From assembly GCF_000327385.1 (NCBI RefSeq), contig NW_008707001.1:1352540-1416539 (forward strand): a stretch of DNA of 64,000 bases. The letters are read 5' to 3'. Shown piece after piece: positions 11,601 to 24,700 of this stretch (position 1 is the first letter of the stretch; each line of letters starts with the position of its first letter). The translations under genes were made by a program, and so were the position numbers. The notes beneath the pieces were generated by a model. It saw nothing but the letters and a program-made list of their open reading frames with translations, did not search any database and had not been told where the DNA came from. Source of the stretch: Lottia gigantea. Taxonomy: Eukaryota; Mollusca; Gastropoda; Lottiidae.

Positions 11601-14600
11601 TTTTTAGGAAGACTGAAAATATTTCAACAAAGACTTCAAATCACTTTTGAGGTTATGAAAATGACTTGAAGAATTCTACTTATTAAGTTGAGGTAGAGAT
11701 TAAATGGCTGTGAAATATGTTGTGTGTGTTAATACTATAAACCCCCACCCCCTTCCACTGACTCCTGCCAATTTATCATGTGTATTATTCAGGAATGGCC
11801 GCTACACAACGCATATGAAACTCTCCGTTTATATGTTTGGTTACGTTATAACGATCCAAGCTAAGATTTTCACGACGGTTTATTTTCTCTCTCGTGTCCT
11901 TATATTCAATATCATCACTGCCGGGGTAAATAGTGCTATAAATAGTATCACAATGGGGGTTAATATTAGGATCACTACGGTAACGATTGTTAAATCCTTC
12001 TTCATTTACTCTAAACCTTGTAAGTGGAACTCTGAAAGTATTTAAACATCTAAATTAGATGGAGGACATGGTTTATATTTAGATGTTGTGCTTCTAGGCC
12101 GCCAAAAATATTTATAACCCTACATGAACTACATTCAATTTGGGCTAATGATAATAATATTTGATCTAATATTAGCCTGGTTTCATTTATTCTACAAAAT
12201 ACTCTTCATTATGTTGGTTGACATCTTAAAGATATATCACTATCTGAGTTATTGTTTCTCTAAGTGGGATTTGTTTATTTGCAAAATAGTGTTTATTTAT
12301 TACAATTAATTCACTCGTTATTAGTCTTCAAGAGTTCATTCTTAATATTTAAAACTATATCATTATACAAAATAAGTCATTTTAGTTCCTTAAAGAGATT
12401 GTAAAGAGGTTGTCTAAAATGTTTATGTGTATCAGGGACACTGACAGTATCAATTTACACTGTTCATTTTCATTTCATTATTTTCATCTGTGGCTCTTGA
12501 AATTCCACTAAAACTAACACATTCTATGACTTCACTAGAGGAGAACTACATAGATATCAACAGTAGCTTCCGGTAGCTCCCTTCTAGTGACGTCATATAA
12601 CGCATTAGTTTTAGTGGAATTGCAGGAACCACAGATGTCAGAATGAAAATTGGAATGGTGCAAATTGATGCTATCAGTGTCCCCTATACACATAGCGATT
12701 TTAGAAAACCTCTTTACAATCACTTTAATAAAAACAGTCCTAATTCTGGAATCATGAATATCACAATAGCAAACAATCGCTTTGCATTTCTGAATTATTT
12801 GTTTATCTTGTAAACCTCTCAAGAAGTAGGTAATTTCTTATAAAATTGATGTATTCCAATGCTAAAAACCACAGTCCCTACTTATGACCTAGGCCAGTGC
12901 TTCTATAAGAGAGTTTCTCTTATAAAACCTTATACTAGCAATTTTCATACAAACCAAGGAATCAAAATTTAGAAAATGTGATGATAATGTAATCTTCAGT
13001 CAACAAGAAAACGAAACTATTAACTAACAGATTTTAATGAAGATTGAAAACCTACTTTGACTGTGGTATAAGCTCCAGGATAAATTATTTTATAAATAGT
13101 ATCAACATGGATTGGTTCGGCACCACTTCCTTTCAAAGCTCGGTATTTAAAGTTGGTATCGTGAGTTATACCCATTATATGTGCATCAGGCCTACAAAGA
13201 GATGAAATGGAGTTTTACACCTTACTACGGTAGCCATTTGGATCGTGGTCTGCTTTGAGGAGATTTATGTTGTGGATTTTAATCCCCTCAAAGATCTGAA
13301 GATCAGGAAATTCAAATGCCACAACTAGGGTTCCTGAACGTTGGCTTTGTACCCCTATTACCGCACGCCTGGGCTCACGTAAGGGAGAGACATTGCATGG
13401 TGCAATGAGAGAAGTTGTAACTGTCCGGTTTCATGAATAATGAAATGAAATATAGTATTAAACCCTGCCTTCATGTGCCTAGGCTAATGAAATCAAGTCT
13501 CAATGCACTGTGCAATGAGGGAAATTTTACCAGGACAGATGCAAGAACTACAACACAGCAAAGACAAATTTGGATTAACTACCTGAAAGGTATGCCTGAT
13601 AAGTTTATACCATTCAATACAGTCATGAAGTAGTATCATGTTTTCCAGATGGGTTTAGCAATGGAAACTCGCAAAGAAAAAACTGAACTGATCTATTCCT
13701 ACACAATCAACAGTCTATCAGAATTTCTAATAACTTATAACTACACAGACAAGTCTTAATGATTTATTAGCTTAAGATCTATTTTTGGGATGTAGGGGTG
13801 AGTCACTTACTGATCCCTTATTTCACTAAGTCACATTATACATAGGTTTTAATATAGAGAATTTAATAATTTTAACGAAATATAAGAATTGTAAAATGAT
13901 ATTAGGTGGTGAAACACTACAAACCAAACAATATTTACTACAAATTAATATTATTCTTTTTCATACATCAAAAACGTTAAATGCATCTGAATAACTGAGT
14001 TCTGTGGTTTTGGAATATCATTTTGTACAGTTATTCATACAGCAATGTTTTTTGTTCAATGTTTTCAGGGTACAAAAAGGAAACATACTGAAAATTTTTT
14101 CAGTGATTTTGTTTTTGCCCAATGTAACATTGTCCATTTTTTCGAGTATAATAAAATGTTCATTGCAAACCTTCGAAGATAAGTTATAGATTGCAATTAA
14201 GCTTTGACACCCCTCAATGCTTTAATGAACTCTTCCACACATACATTCTTTCAATAAACTTTCCACAGTATTATGTATTTTCAGATAGTTCATTTGCAAA
14301 ATTAGGAGTGTTTTCTATTGCCTGTTAAATAACTTTTGGACTTTGAAGATAGAGCAAACTCTTTTTTTGCATAATGTAATTTTGTCATAATTTAAACATT
14401 ACAAAAATAAAATTCGAAAAACCACAGTGATCAGAGAATAAAAGTGTGTTAAAATAAAACTACCAACCTGACTTGACTATATTGGCCCATATCCGTGGTA
14501 ACCAAACCATCTGTTGTACTCTGTTGAAGAGCTTTTTGTACAATATCTCCTGGTACAGAGTCCTACAAAATCAAAGCATAAATTGTTCTTTTGGCTACAG

Positions 14601-14826
14601 AACACAGGTACTAACAAACCTAACCGCAAAACAAAACCCAAAACAACGTATTGCCAAATTATACAATACTTAGGTGCGTATTATACAAAGTGCGCATTGT
14701 CTCGAGAATATACAGTACATGAACAATTACCTCGGAACCTGCATTCATCATTCGTCTCAGGGCATCGTTCTTTCTGTCAAGAACTCTTTGCTTCCTCAAG
14801 GCATCCATATGATAAGCGTTTGCCAT
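8631..14826 (-). CDS. unrecognised intracellular protein, seven-exon model with duplicated DTIY..IYPG motif
   Basis: Minus-strand exons in transcript order: 14826-14731, 14562-14468, 13191-13052, 12029-11822, 11247-11113, 10628-10490 and 8801-8631. Phases agree throughout, giving 327 codons and a TAA stop. Exons 1-3 are the strongest, with good GT/AG sites and in-frame joins. The exon 3 donor (TAG|GTTTTC) and the exon 4, 5 and 6 donors (GTTTCA, GTTTCA, GTTTAA) are weak, so exons 4-7 are tentative. The start MANAYHMDALRKQRVLDRKN looks soluble; there is no signal peptide or membrane span. Exon 3 (HVDTIYKIIYPG) and exon 4 (HCDTIYSTIYPG) carry the same motif, suggesting an internal duplication. 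The last exon ends GGTTFIDMVMNR. I do not recognise the family. It is head-to-head with G3BP, and introns hold a MITE and a 56-bp minisatellite. Confidence 0.6.
8820..9249. other. intron sequence between the last exon and the 56-bp array
   Basis: AT-rich, with no exon signal seen on either strand. Confidence 0.4.
9250..10409. repeat. 56-bp minisatellite (about 20 copies) with a 672-bp higher-order duplication
   Basis: The unit is gagctctatcagctggtaaa followed by gtaaatatttagatgactat and acagacagctgatatt, with unit starts at 9253 and 9309. A distinctive series of variants starting at 9253 (taccagctgg, then a ggtagag unit, later aaatttagctc and atgtttat units) reappears from 9925. The offset of 672 bp is exactly 12 units. 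Each unit contains the hairpin AGCTGATA-ttgagctc-TATCAGCT. It sits in the last intron of the minus-strand gene. Confidence 0.95.
12390..12728. mobile_element. MITE of the GATTGTAAAGAGG family, near full-length copy
   Basis: Both arms are present. The left arm is TTAAAGAGATTGTAAAGAGG…gtgtatcagggacactgaca…attccactaaaactaa. The right arm is its inverted complement, ttagttttagtggaattgca…gaaaacctctttacaatcac, ending in TTTAA. The arms are about 150 bp, separated by a short centre, so the transcript would fold back fully. It lies in intron 3 of the minus-strand gene. It is non-coding. Confidence 0.85.
13205..13430 (-). mobile_element. degraded SINE copy
   Basis: Tail (aaatggagttttacacctta), head-region traces (aatcccctcaaagatctg) and body phrases (cattgcatggtgcaatgaga) of the SINE are present in minus orientation, but they are rearranged and diverged. 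Confidence 0.45.
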
Positions 14827-15532
14827 TTTTGATAATTCGGATGACAAATTTAGTTTTGTTCCTTTCTAAATAAACAACAAATTGAACTGAAAATCGACTG
14901 GGCTCTACTTCTACTTTAGCTCCATGGATGCCGTAACCTATGGCAACGGGATTAAGGAAATCGCGGAAGGAAATTCGAGAAAGTTGAATTCTGAAAGCTT
15001 CAAAATCATATTTCGTTTTTTATAAAAAAGTTCACATAATTAAATTACGGAAGATATTTTGTGTTTTATTAAAAAAGATAATTTTATATTTACGATTTCT
15101 TGAATACGGCCATGGAACAAGCATACTTAGAAAAGTTGACAGGTGTAGCTGCCCAAACAAAACTGCAAAGGTGTGACAATATTTATAATTATGGAAATCC
15201 TTGAACGGTGAAAAAATAAGACATATGAAATTCTTATTTGTGAAAATAGACAAAGTTAAATTTAATTGCCATTGAAAGTAAAATTTATTGTATTTATTTA
15301 TGCTCGATTAGGGCGGAATCCATATTGGGGTTTTATTTTATTATTTCACGGGGTTCCTGTCATGCGCCGACAGAAATTACCTTAGACCACTTCTGCGCAT
15401 CGATGCATGTGCAACCTCGAAAATTTTACAACTAAAAACACTGAATTATTCTAAAATTTAGGCATTGAAGTATCCATTATTCAATGTTTATATAATATTT
15501 TAGTACCAAGACCCGTAATTGATCAATTTTAG
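14827..15532. promoter_or_regulatory. shared head-to-head promoter interval and likely non-coding first exon of G3BP
   Basis: The minus-strand gene starts at 14826 and G3BP coding begins at 16871 on the plus strand. At 15531-15538 there is a near-perfect donor, AG|GTGAGTAT, preceded by sequence with no long open frame. It would suit the end of a non-coding 5' UTR exon spliced to the acceptor at 16771. This is inference: no transcription start or TATA box is identifiable. Confidence 0.4.
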
Positions 15533-16770
15533 GTGAGTATTTATTTCTAGAACGTAGAATAAGGCCATTTTTTGTTCGAAAGTATCGCCGGTTTTTTTCT
15601 TCCTGTGACGAAAAAATCATCTTTTTGTGTTTTCATTCCGTGATAAATACGTAAATTATGATGGAAAAGCTTACGTCATTCTTGATATTTTCCATTGAAA
15701 GTGTGTCGCGTTTAATTCCATTGCTAAATGTCTTTTATTGTGTCGAAATTTGGGAAAATTTTCATTGAATATACCACGTGTTTCAACACGCCTTTCGTCT
15801 GAGGAGGAGGGAGGAGATAAATTCCTGTGATCTTACAGCCACAGGTAACAAACTAGCCCAGTCCCTGCCCTGAATTTGATTCCTAATAGAACCCGCAGTT
15901 GTAAGAGTTTTTGTTGATTGGATGTAATCAGTTTGTGACCCAGTGATGTCAATTCTAATAACAATAGCATCCAATCAAAGGTCTATAAGGCCTTAAACAC
16001 CTTGCTGGTTCTAGATGACTAGACCTAATAATTGGATAAATCATTATCATGAGATGATCTCAAATCAATTAATTGGAACCTTATTTTATTTTAAAGATTT
16101 TAATTGGTTACTACAATAATTTGAATCAAGTCTATCAGGATTTATTTTGTTGATTTCGAAGAAATATATTCAGGATACAATTGTGGTTGCATTGCTTGAA
16201 AACTTGTCTTGTAAGGCCTATGGTGTATAATAGATTTAAGAATTTGATTTATAGCCTTCTGTTATGCAAACATGTAGGTGTATTGTTAACACTATCTGCA
16301 TGATCGTTCATTGTTAATGTTATGAGATAACGTTAAATACATGGCTTTTATTTCAAAATATTCTGTGAATAAGATTATTTTATCATTGGGGCGTAGCATG
16401 ATGCATTGTATAATACGATTTCACTGTCTGAATAGATACCATCTCTTCATACTTGTATTGTTTAAAAAAAAGTTGTTATTCTTGATAGTCAATTTCTCCA
16501 AGATTTATAATTTCTTTGTATAGAAAGTAGGTCAGTAATCAGTGAAAATACAATACATTTTCAATAAACTTATAAATATAGGAGTTGAACAAGCTCTTTT
16601 CTATTTTTAAGTAAATGGTATATCATTGGACCAGGTTGTGTGTTTATTTGTTTAAGTTAGAACTTACATTGATGACATAAGCTTACATCAATTATTGATA
16701 AGTTCCGGTATGATATAGCTGAAATATGTTTTTTGAACATTGTTGCTTGATTAAACATTTTTTTCATTGC
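15533..16770. other. probable 5' UTR intron of G3BP
   Basis: It runs from the GTGAGT donor at 15533 to the acceptor tttcattgcag ending at 16771. No other gene or repeat family is recognised. Confidence 0.4.
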
Positions 16771-16870
16771 AGAAACATTGAAAAGCTTGTTAACTGAACT
16801 TACATCCTGTCTCAAAAATAATCCCATTCCTCTTTCTTTCAGATTGACTTGTCCCTGTACAGATAAAGTC

Positions 16871-19800
16871 ATGGTCATGGAAACCCCAAGCCCACAATGT
16901 GTTGGTCGAGAATTTGTGAGGCAGTATTACACCCTGCTTCATGAAGCCCCCATTCACCTCCATAGATTCTACAGTCATGATTCCTGTTTTGTTCATGGTG
17001 GAGTGGAGAAACCTGGTGAGGAACAACCCCCAGTTACTGGCCAAACTGTAAGTATACATAGATAATAGTTCTTCCCCATCTTTACAATTTGAGCTATTAC
17101 GAACTTCTTTAATATCTTGATGTTATTAGACATTTTGGAGAACTGATAGTCTATAAGTTCGATAGCCCTTGTCCGTGAAGATTTTTGTTGGCTGATAGAA
17201 AAAAAGCATGTAAACAGCAAGCTTGCTAATTGGATGCAGAGATTTAAATGGAGAGTCTCCACCTGCTTCGAAGTAACAAGAAAAATCATGACTCCCTCTG
17301 CTACATGAATTTATGTTGAAGTTTGAAAGAAATGAAGGCAACTATAGGTGAGGAACTTGACTAATTTATTCGAGAAGTTTGAGCTTTATGAAGGATAACC
17401 ATTTGATGTTTTCTGTTTGCAGGAGATTCATAAGAAGATCATGTCGTTAAGTTTCCGAGATTGTCATGCTAAAATCAGACAAGTTGACAGCCAGTCTACA
17501 GTTGGTGATGCTGTAGTAGTTCAGGTTAGTATCTTGCGTCTTTTAAATTTTGGGCATGGGAGCTCAGTGAGTTAAACATGGTTCAATCCTGTCCCTTGCC
17601 TGTCAGATGGGGAATTGCTGTTCAATACATTCGTAGACTGCATATTCGATATATCTGTCCTAATCTGCATCTTCTGTAAAATGTAAACAGGTTTTGAAAA
17701 ATTAAAAATATTTGCTATCATTGCTGGAATGACAACCTTGTCCTTCGAAATCGCAAGAGAAGTGGGTGTTGTATCAAAGAGTTTATTTCTGTAGCAATGA
17801 TGCTTGTAAGTTGCGTCTGAAAGAAAGTGACGACATCTATTCCTGAGCTACAAAATGCAAACTTTTAATTCTTTCTACGGGAGAATATGGTCGTGGTTCT
17901 GAAGTTGAGTAGCATTAAACCCCAGACAAAAATCACCAAGATTATGGGGAGTAAATTTTTGAGATAATGCCCAAGTGAGATTTTCTGGAAGCCCTTAAGG
18001 TAAGGGTAGTGGAGTGATTCAGTAGCAATTCTACTTTCATTTCATCACATTCTTTCTTCATTTCAGGTAACAGGAGAGCTATCAAATAACGGCCAACAGA
18101 TGAGAAGATTCATGCAGACATTTGTTCTGGCTCCCCAATCTCCTAAAAAATATTACGTTCATAATGATATATTCCGTTACCAGGACGAGGTTTTCCATGA
18201 CAACGAGGATAGCGAAGTCGATATTACAGAGGAATGTGGTAAGTATTCTGATTGGCTAATTTGACAGTCAGTGCTTTTCTTAATGGGCACATTTATTGAT
18301 AAAAAGGTTGGAGCTGTACTGGGCTTTGTTGTTGTGGCAAGTGTCGCGAAAAGGAGTAAAGTAAGCCTATGAAATGAATGGAGTTTTACGTCCTACTTTT
18401 CTGCACCATGTGGGCTTATGAAGACGGGCAAAAATGAGATAGTTTAATAGTCAATAATGCATGTTAAATTTTATTTTTTTGGTCCTTACTTTCAGACGCG
18501 GAATCAGAAGTTGAGAATGGACAGCCAGTGGAGAATCCAGTAGAACCAACCAATTTCTACGCAGAACAACCCATGAGGTAATAAATTTACTTGCATATTA
18601 ATTAGGTCCGTTATTTTGTCAGATTCATAGTTTACTTTTTCAATTTTTCATTCCCCCATATCTTTTTGGGGGGTTGATTTTAGTCTTGAATATATGTAAA
18701 TAGTCTTCAGAAAAATCGCAAAATTCCTTAAAAAATTAAACTAGGAATTTTACTCACTATTACTACCGGTATATATGTCTTCTATCACAGAGAGAGTATC
18801 TTTAAATCACAAATCCTTGCAAACACCAATAATTCTGGACATGGATTTGAAGGATCAAACTCTGCCGGCGAGCTGTGAACACTATTACTGATCGGCTTGG
18901 CTAAAAAAAAATCCCCTTTCCGAGACTAAAGTATGATTGGTAAAAAAAAAAATGGTGCATCTGTCCCTTTAAGTAGTCTTTGTCAGATAAAACCCCCACC
19001 ACAAGTGACAGACACACTTCTCAGGAAATAAGTACTGTAGTGAAATATCTTATGTTTGTAGCAATGGAACGTCGCATGTCACAGAACCTATGGAATCCCC
19101 TCCCCCAATGAAGGAGGCGGAGATGAAAGAGGAAGAAGAAATTGAAGAAGATAAATATGAAGAGGAACCAGTTTCTAAATCCCCTGAACCTTTGGTTGAA
19201 GATGAACCCCCAGGTAAGCTGTGTTCAATGTTTGTTGAATTGTACAAGAATTTATTGGCCCTATAAAGTGCAGGGTCACTGTCCGTTTTTTTGAACAAAG
19301 TCCAGTTATCAACGAATAGATAGGACCATGGTTCTCTTGACCAAATAGCTTCGTTTGAGGCTGTGAATTTTATGGAAGCAAAACAGCTTTATTCAAAGAA
19401 ATAAAAATATGATTGGCATTTAGTGCTTGACCTAATATGATGGAAATTTGTCCCAAGTTCTTAAGTCTTTAAGTTATAAATTATGATAATATAGAATTGA
19501 AGATGAGAGCAGCAATGATGTTTTATTAGTAAGTTGCGTCTGACCTGTTTGGTTGACGATATTTTTAGCTGAGCTGTCTCAAATCTATTTAATGGTGTTA
19601 GCAAAATTTCCCTTGTTGCACACTTCATTATCCCATTTAGTTGTAGAAAAGAAGGATGTAAAAACTAGGTTGCAATGATGTTTAATTAGTAAGTTGCGTC
19701 TGACCTGTTGGTTGACGATAATTTTAGCTGAGCTGCCTACTTGACACATCTGAAAATTGGTAAAGAATTGCAAGTTCTGGACCAAATTTCAGGAAAAAAT

Positions 19801-21782
19801 TCGGTGTGAAAATGATCTGAATAACTATTTTGATATATTGACTTGTATAAAAACAATTTCTGTATATTTGGAGGAAATTTTGAAGATTTTTGAATTCTAT
19901 TTTTCAGCAGAACCAAAGCCATTCACGTGGGCTACCCTGGCCAGTAAGAAAACACCAGGAGGTCATGTTCCCCCTGCCAGTCAGGTGACAGCACCCCCCA
20001 AACAGCAACCAGTTTCACAGACTGATTCAAAAACAGATCAGAATAATGAACACCCCCAGCCACAGAGACAAGCAAGGTAGGTGAAATCCTGTCATAAATA
20101 AAAAAACAAATCAAACCTGGTATTCATATGAAATGAAATGGAATTTAGTCATTGATATTTGTGCTCATATGGGATCTGATTTTATACATGAAAATACACT
20201 GTTTACTTTATTTATAGATAGAATAAATAGTAATTGAAAACTATGCAGACCAAACTGACATTGTGTTGATAACTACTTCAACTACTACAACTTTGTGCAT
20301 AATAACTTTGCTCTACATATCTTTCTGTGTTTAATAATAAAAAATAATAATGGAGAATAACAATGTGAATTTTAAAGGCAAGTAAAGTTCCAAGGAAACT
20401 CATTTGATGAATTAGTTTAATAAGGTTTTGTAACAGTATATAAATGCATATTTTCAGACCTGTACCTAGAGACCGAAGAGAACGAGAGAAGACCAGTAGT
20501 TTTAGTCGAGATGGACGAGAAGGCGATGGTGATAACGACAGTCTGAGTGGACGTAGAATGACCCGATACCCTGACAGTCACCAATTATTCGTGGGAAATC
20601 TTCCCCATAATATCGCAGAGGGTGAACTGAAAAAATTCTTTGAGCGTAAGTCATGTTAAAAGCAGTAGAAAATTATTTTAGAATATCAATTGCTGGAGTT
20701 TAACCAGGGGATTCTGTATTGTAGTCAAAGCAGAATTGCTGACACATAGTTTTGTTCTAAGTAATAGAAAAAGGATGCCAATATGTGGAAGGAGTTGACA
20801 AACTAAATTAAAACCATCCCAAAAGGGTTTTAGTGGCAGGTCCACAATAATGTCTTTAAAGAAAGAATGTCCAAAGCAAAGAATTTGGATTTTTGGTGAA
20901 TAGATAAGAATTGTGTATATAGATTGAATTTTATTGATTTTTTTTCTTTTAGAATATGGAGTTGTTATGGAATTAAGAATTAACACTAAAAGTAGTGGTG
21001 GAAAAGTTCCAGTATGTTTGCCTTTATTTTTTATATGATTGATTAAAAATAGCCTCATGCTGTTGACACTTGCATCTGAATTTCCCACCAATTGTATAAA
21101 ATGTTGGCAGAAAATTTCATCTTTTAAATGTCCATTCATTTAACATGTAGTACAATTTGTATCAAATTTGTTAAGGTGTATCATTGCTATGAAATTGTAA
21201 AACAGATTCTGTACAGTACTGTGTTTATTCTGATAAAAATCAAGTTTATTTGGTTATTAAATTCTTCAAACATCTGTTATCTTTTTTTCAGAATTTTGGT
21301 TTTGTTGTATTTGAGAATCCTGATCCAGTTCAGCACATTCTTAGCATTAAGGTGAGTTATTCCCCTTACTTTTATTAGTAGGTAACAAAAATTATTTAGC
21401 AAAAATACTGCGGGGTTTAATGTTCTCCCCAAATACAGCTAGCCCTTTCTACAATTTGTCTTTTTGAGGTGGCTGATACATTTCATCTTTAGTGACTCAA
21501 AACTCTGAATATTATTTATTTCAGCCAATCCGATTTAATGGTGAACATCGTTTGAACGTGGAAGAAAAGAAACCCAGAGATGGAAACCGACCCAATATGG
21601 GGCGTGGTGGAATGTCAAGAGGCGGTATGAATTCTGGTGGGATGGGACGAGGATCTGGTGGATTCAGCCGAGGAGGCATGAGAGGAGGTTTTGGAAATCG
21701 TAATGAGGGACGTGGAGGTAGTTCAATGGGCGGTCGAGGCGGCAATTCAGACAGAGGCGGTTTTGGTCCAACACGACGTTGA
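16871..21782 (+). CDS. G3BP: G3BP: stress-granule RNA-binding protein (Ras-GAP SH3-binding protein)
   Basis: Ten coding exons: 16871-17047, 17423-17524, 18067-18238, 18496-18577, 19062-19213, 19908-20076, 20458-20645, 20953-21011, 21292-21351 and 21525-21782. All have GT-AG sites and matching phases, giving 472 residues (human G3BP1 has 466). The N-terminal NTF2-like domain (about 8-137) begins [18 protein letters not shown]. It keeps the Phe at positions 15 and 33 (LHRFY), and F33 in vertebrate G3BP docks FGDF-type partners such as USP10. Then come an acidic Glu-rich stretch (about 140-240), a Pro/Gln linker, an RRM (about 326-402; RNP2 LFVGNLP, RNP1-like NFGFVVFE) and an RGG/RGGM tail ending FGPTRR. 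The family nucleates stress granules through NTF2 dimerisation and RNA binding. The RRM is split over four exons. Confidence 0.97.
18655..18976. mobile_element. MITE of the TTAAAGGGACAG family inside a G3BP intron
   Basis: The right end is ggtgcatctgtccctttaa, the inverted form of the family terminus. The interior shares gtcttgaatatatgtaaata and attctggacatggatttgaa with the 30.2 and 51.9 kb copies. The left end is decayed, so the boundary is approximate. It sits between coding exons 4 and 5 of G3BP. Confidence 0.75.
19512..19742. repeat. duplicated ~70-bp segment in a G3BP intron
   Basis: Two direct copies about 161 bp apart share gcaatgatgttt, attagtaagttgcgtctgac, ctgtt, ggttgacgat and ttttagctgagctg. 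A shorter piece (gcaatgatgcttgtaagttg) recurs near 17797 in another intron of the same gene. No inverted termini were seen. Confidence 0.7.
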
Positions 21783-24700
21783 TAGTATGGTGCTTAAACT
21801 AGAAAGTATGCAATTTTCAGCTGTCAAGTATGGCATATCGGTTTTTATTGCTCTCTTCCTACTAAACTAATTTATTAAAAATAATTCAAGTTTACAGCGG
21901 GCTGTCTCTACACGAACCAAAACAATTTCATCTTCACTTTGCTTTCATTATAACTTATTTAATATTTATTAACATCTAAATAAAGGGAAGCCATTTTATC
22001 GCGTTGGGAATTTTGTTAAATAGCGAAGTTTCTTTCTGCGATAAAAAAAAAGATGGTGCATATGAAGAACCAATGTTTACCAATTTCTTAACTTGTACAG
22101 AAGATTTTGTGCGCAGAACCGGTCTCAATTGGTAGTCGTTGGTTAAGTAACATCCAATAATATGTGCGTCTGAAGTAGGTTACGTGTACGAGGTCCGTTT
22201 GACAGCTAAATTGCATATTTTCTTTTGTGTAAAGTGTGATGTTATGTCTTTGTATAAGTGTAAAAAAAAAAATAAAAGGAAAAATGCCACAAAAAAGTTT
22301 TAAAATGTTCATTTTTTGGTGGCATTTAAATATAGATGTAAGAAACTGCACCGTTTTTTGAGGAATTGTATATTTTATTGTATGTAGAAAATTGTGGAGA
22401 AGTATTTTCCTACTGTTAAAAATACAAAAACTGTTAATATATATATTATTTAATTTTGGTTGATTAATTTTTGAAATAATCTAGGATTACGATCTATAAA
22501 AATCACGGAAAATTAATCGAGCGACTATGCAACACACGTTACCCGACATAATTTAACTTGCGTAGTTTTATTCCCATCTGCTTTTGGCATTGTACATTCC
22601 TTGGCAGTCTGATTTCTGGAAATTTTTCGATTTGAAGTGATACGATATCTTAGTGCTAAAAGACTTGAATTGTTCTTTCTGAATGCTTTCATCAGTGATT
22701 TGTTTATTCAAGGCCGAAAAATCGAAAATATTAAATTTTATGCCCTGAAAGAAATAATCATTCTCTATCTAGGTTTTATTTATTAATGAAAAATTGCGAT
22801 TTTGAAACGAATCATTTTGAATCCTTTTACGATATTTTTAGTTACAAGTTGATCTCATTCAGCCAATCAGAAGTGTTCTTTTATTCTTTGCAGGACCATC
22901 ATTTTGTGACTGATTTTTTGGGTTTATTTTGTGGAAATATTTGATTTGCGTAACTGAAGTTTCATACAGGTTTTCTTGCATGTTATCTTGTTTTGAGATT
23001 TTCAAACTTTGCAATTTCGTTGAGTTTTTGAAAAAGTGAGTGAAAAATTTCACTAAGATTAAGTTATTTCCAAAGATATTCACTTTTTCAAAATTCTACA
23101 AAATACTTGAGAAATCGGCTTAAAAAACTGGAAATTTAATGTCATTATTTATCCATTTCCCATTGTACATTACATCATCATTTCAAATTATATTTCCGAC
23201 TAGTCTGTGGCATAAAAATTGTGGCAAATTTCATCAATTGTCGTCGTGGTAACTGTACCATTCTGAGTTTTCTTTAAAATATAATACGTTGCATCTTAAT
23301 TGGCATAATGGGTTGATACAAGACCAAATCGTGCCGTTTTTAGCGAGTCAGTAACATCTAAAAGTTATTAATTTATTATGCACATGCATTTTTTTGAGTT
23401 GACCTAAATAGAAATCCAGAATAATATTATAGAAGTCTGCCAAATGCCTTTTAATTTTAACGAATATTCAGCAGTATCAAACATCCCAACAGTCTTTCAA
23501 GAATTTTTCAAGAAACTCAGTGGTACAGTTGAAGGTATGACATCAATTTATAAACATTGTTGTTATGTTTAATATCATTGCAATATACAAACACACATAT
23601 AGTTTAACTATCAGAGAAATACACTTGAACTTTAATATTTTGTTAACTCAGATCTTAAGAAGGAAGTCGAATTTGTGATGAATTGCTGGTTGTCTTTGCT
23701 TATTAGCAAATTTAAAATTTGTCACAATTTGACTGAAATCTGAGGTTTAAACAGTTGAACTTGTGCATGGTGATGATCAGGTCCCATGTACGTAAAGAGT
23801 TAGGCTGTTTTAAAGACTATGACTAGGATAGATTAGAAATGTTGATATTGATTCTCTAGGGTCAGTTTTAACTTGAATTCAAGATCAGATATTAAATTTA
23901 TTATTGACAGCATGGAAATATTTTAAATTGAGATTGAATTGATATTAGTTTAAGCCAGTTTTTGATTTTTAATGGTTAAGTTAATATAAATATCATAAAT
24001 TACATACAGGAAAATAATCAACTATTGTTAGTAAATTTTTGGTGTATTGTTTATGTTAACTCCATCATTCAATCAGATGAAATTATGAATTAATATTCTA
24101 CTTCTAATGGTCCAAGTCTATAGTCTAAAGTTAACACAATGTAACAATATTTGATTGTATTTCTCTGCATCGAAAGACTCTGTGAAGTTAAACTCTGTTT
24201 TATTATTTCAGAAGGCTGAATGTGAAATGAAAATTAAAATATTCAAATGTATTGATATGTTCAGCCACTCATTTTCCAATAAATTCCTAGGATTTTTACA
24301 TTGTTTTTATTTGTCTTCTGATTAGGGGGAGCCCTTTGGCCACAAAAATTCCCCTTCAACATGAAAACTGGCTGCTGTTATTGACCAATACAGATATTGG
24401 TAAGACTTGCCATACTAACTTTGGATCTGATCCAAGCATACTATCTTTGTCTTCATTAACCCACATGGTGCAGAAAAGTAGGATGTATAACTCATTTCAA
24501 TTCAGGCATACTATCTGAAGTCTTTATACTGCAGAACAGGGGAGATAACTGCTGTGAGTAGAACCACAAACTGTGTCTTAAGACCTAACTGCAATAACTA
24601 CTCTTCTTGTATCCATCATGGTAGTTTGTATCCTTTATCTAGCTATTTGTTTTTGCTGGCGTAAACCACCATAGACCTGTTGTGGGCCATCCTGTCTGGG

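Noticed and set aside
21492-21782. ORF beginning at 21492 as a separate Gly-rich gene
   Set aside because: It is the last G3BP exon read upstream into its intron. The acceptor at 21524 and the RRM continuity place the true start of the exon at 21525.
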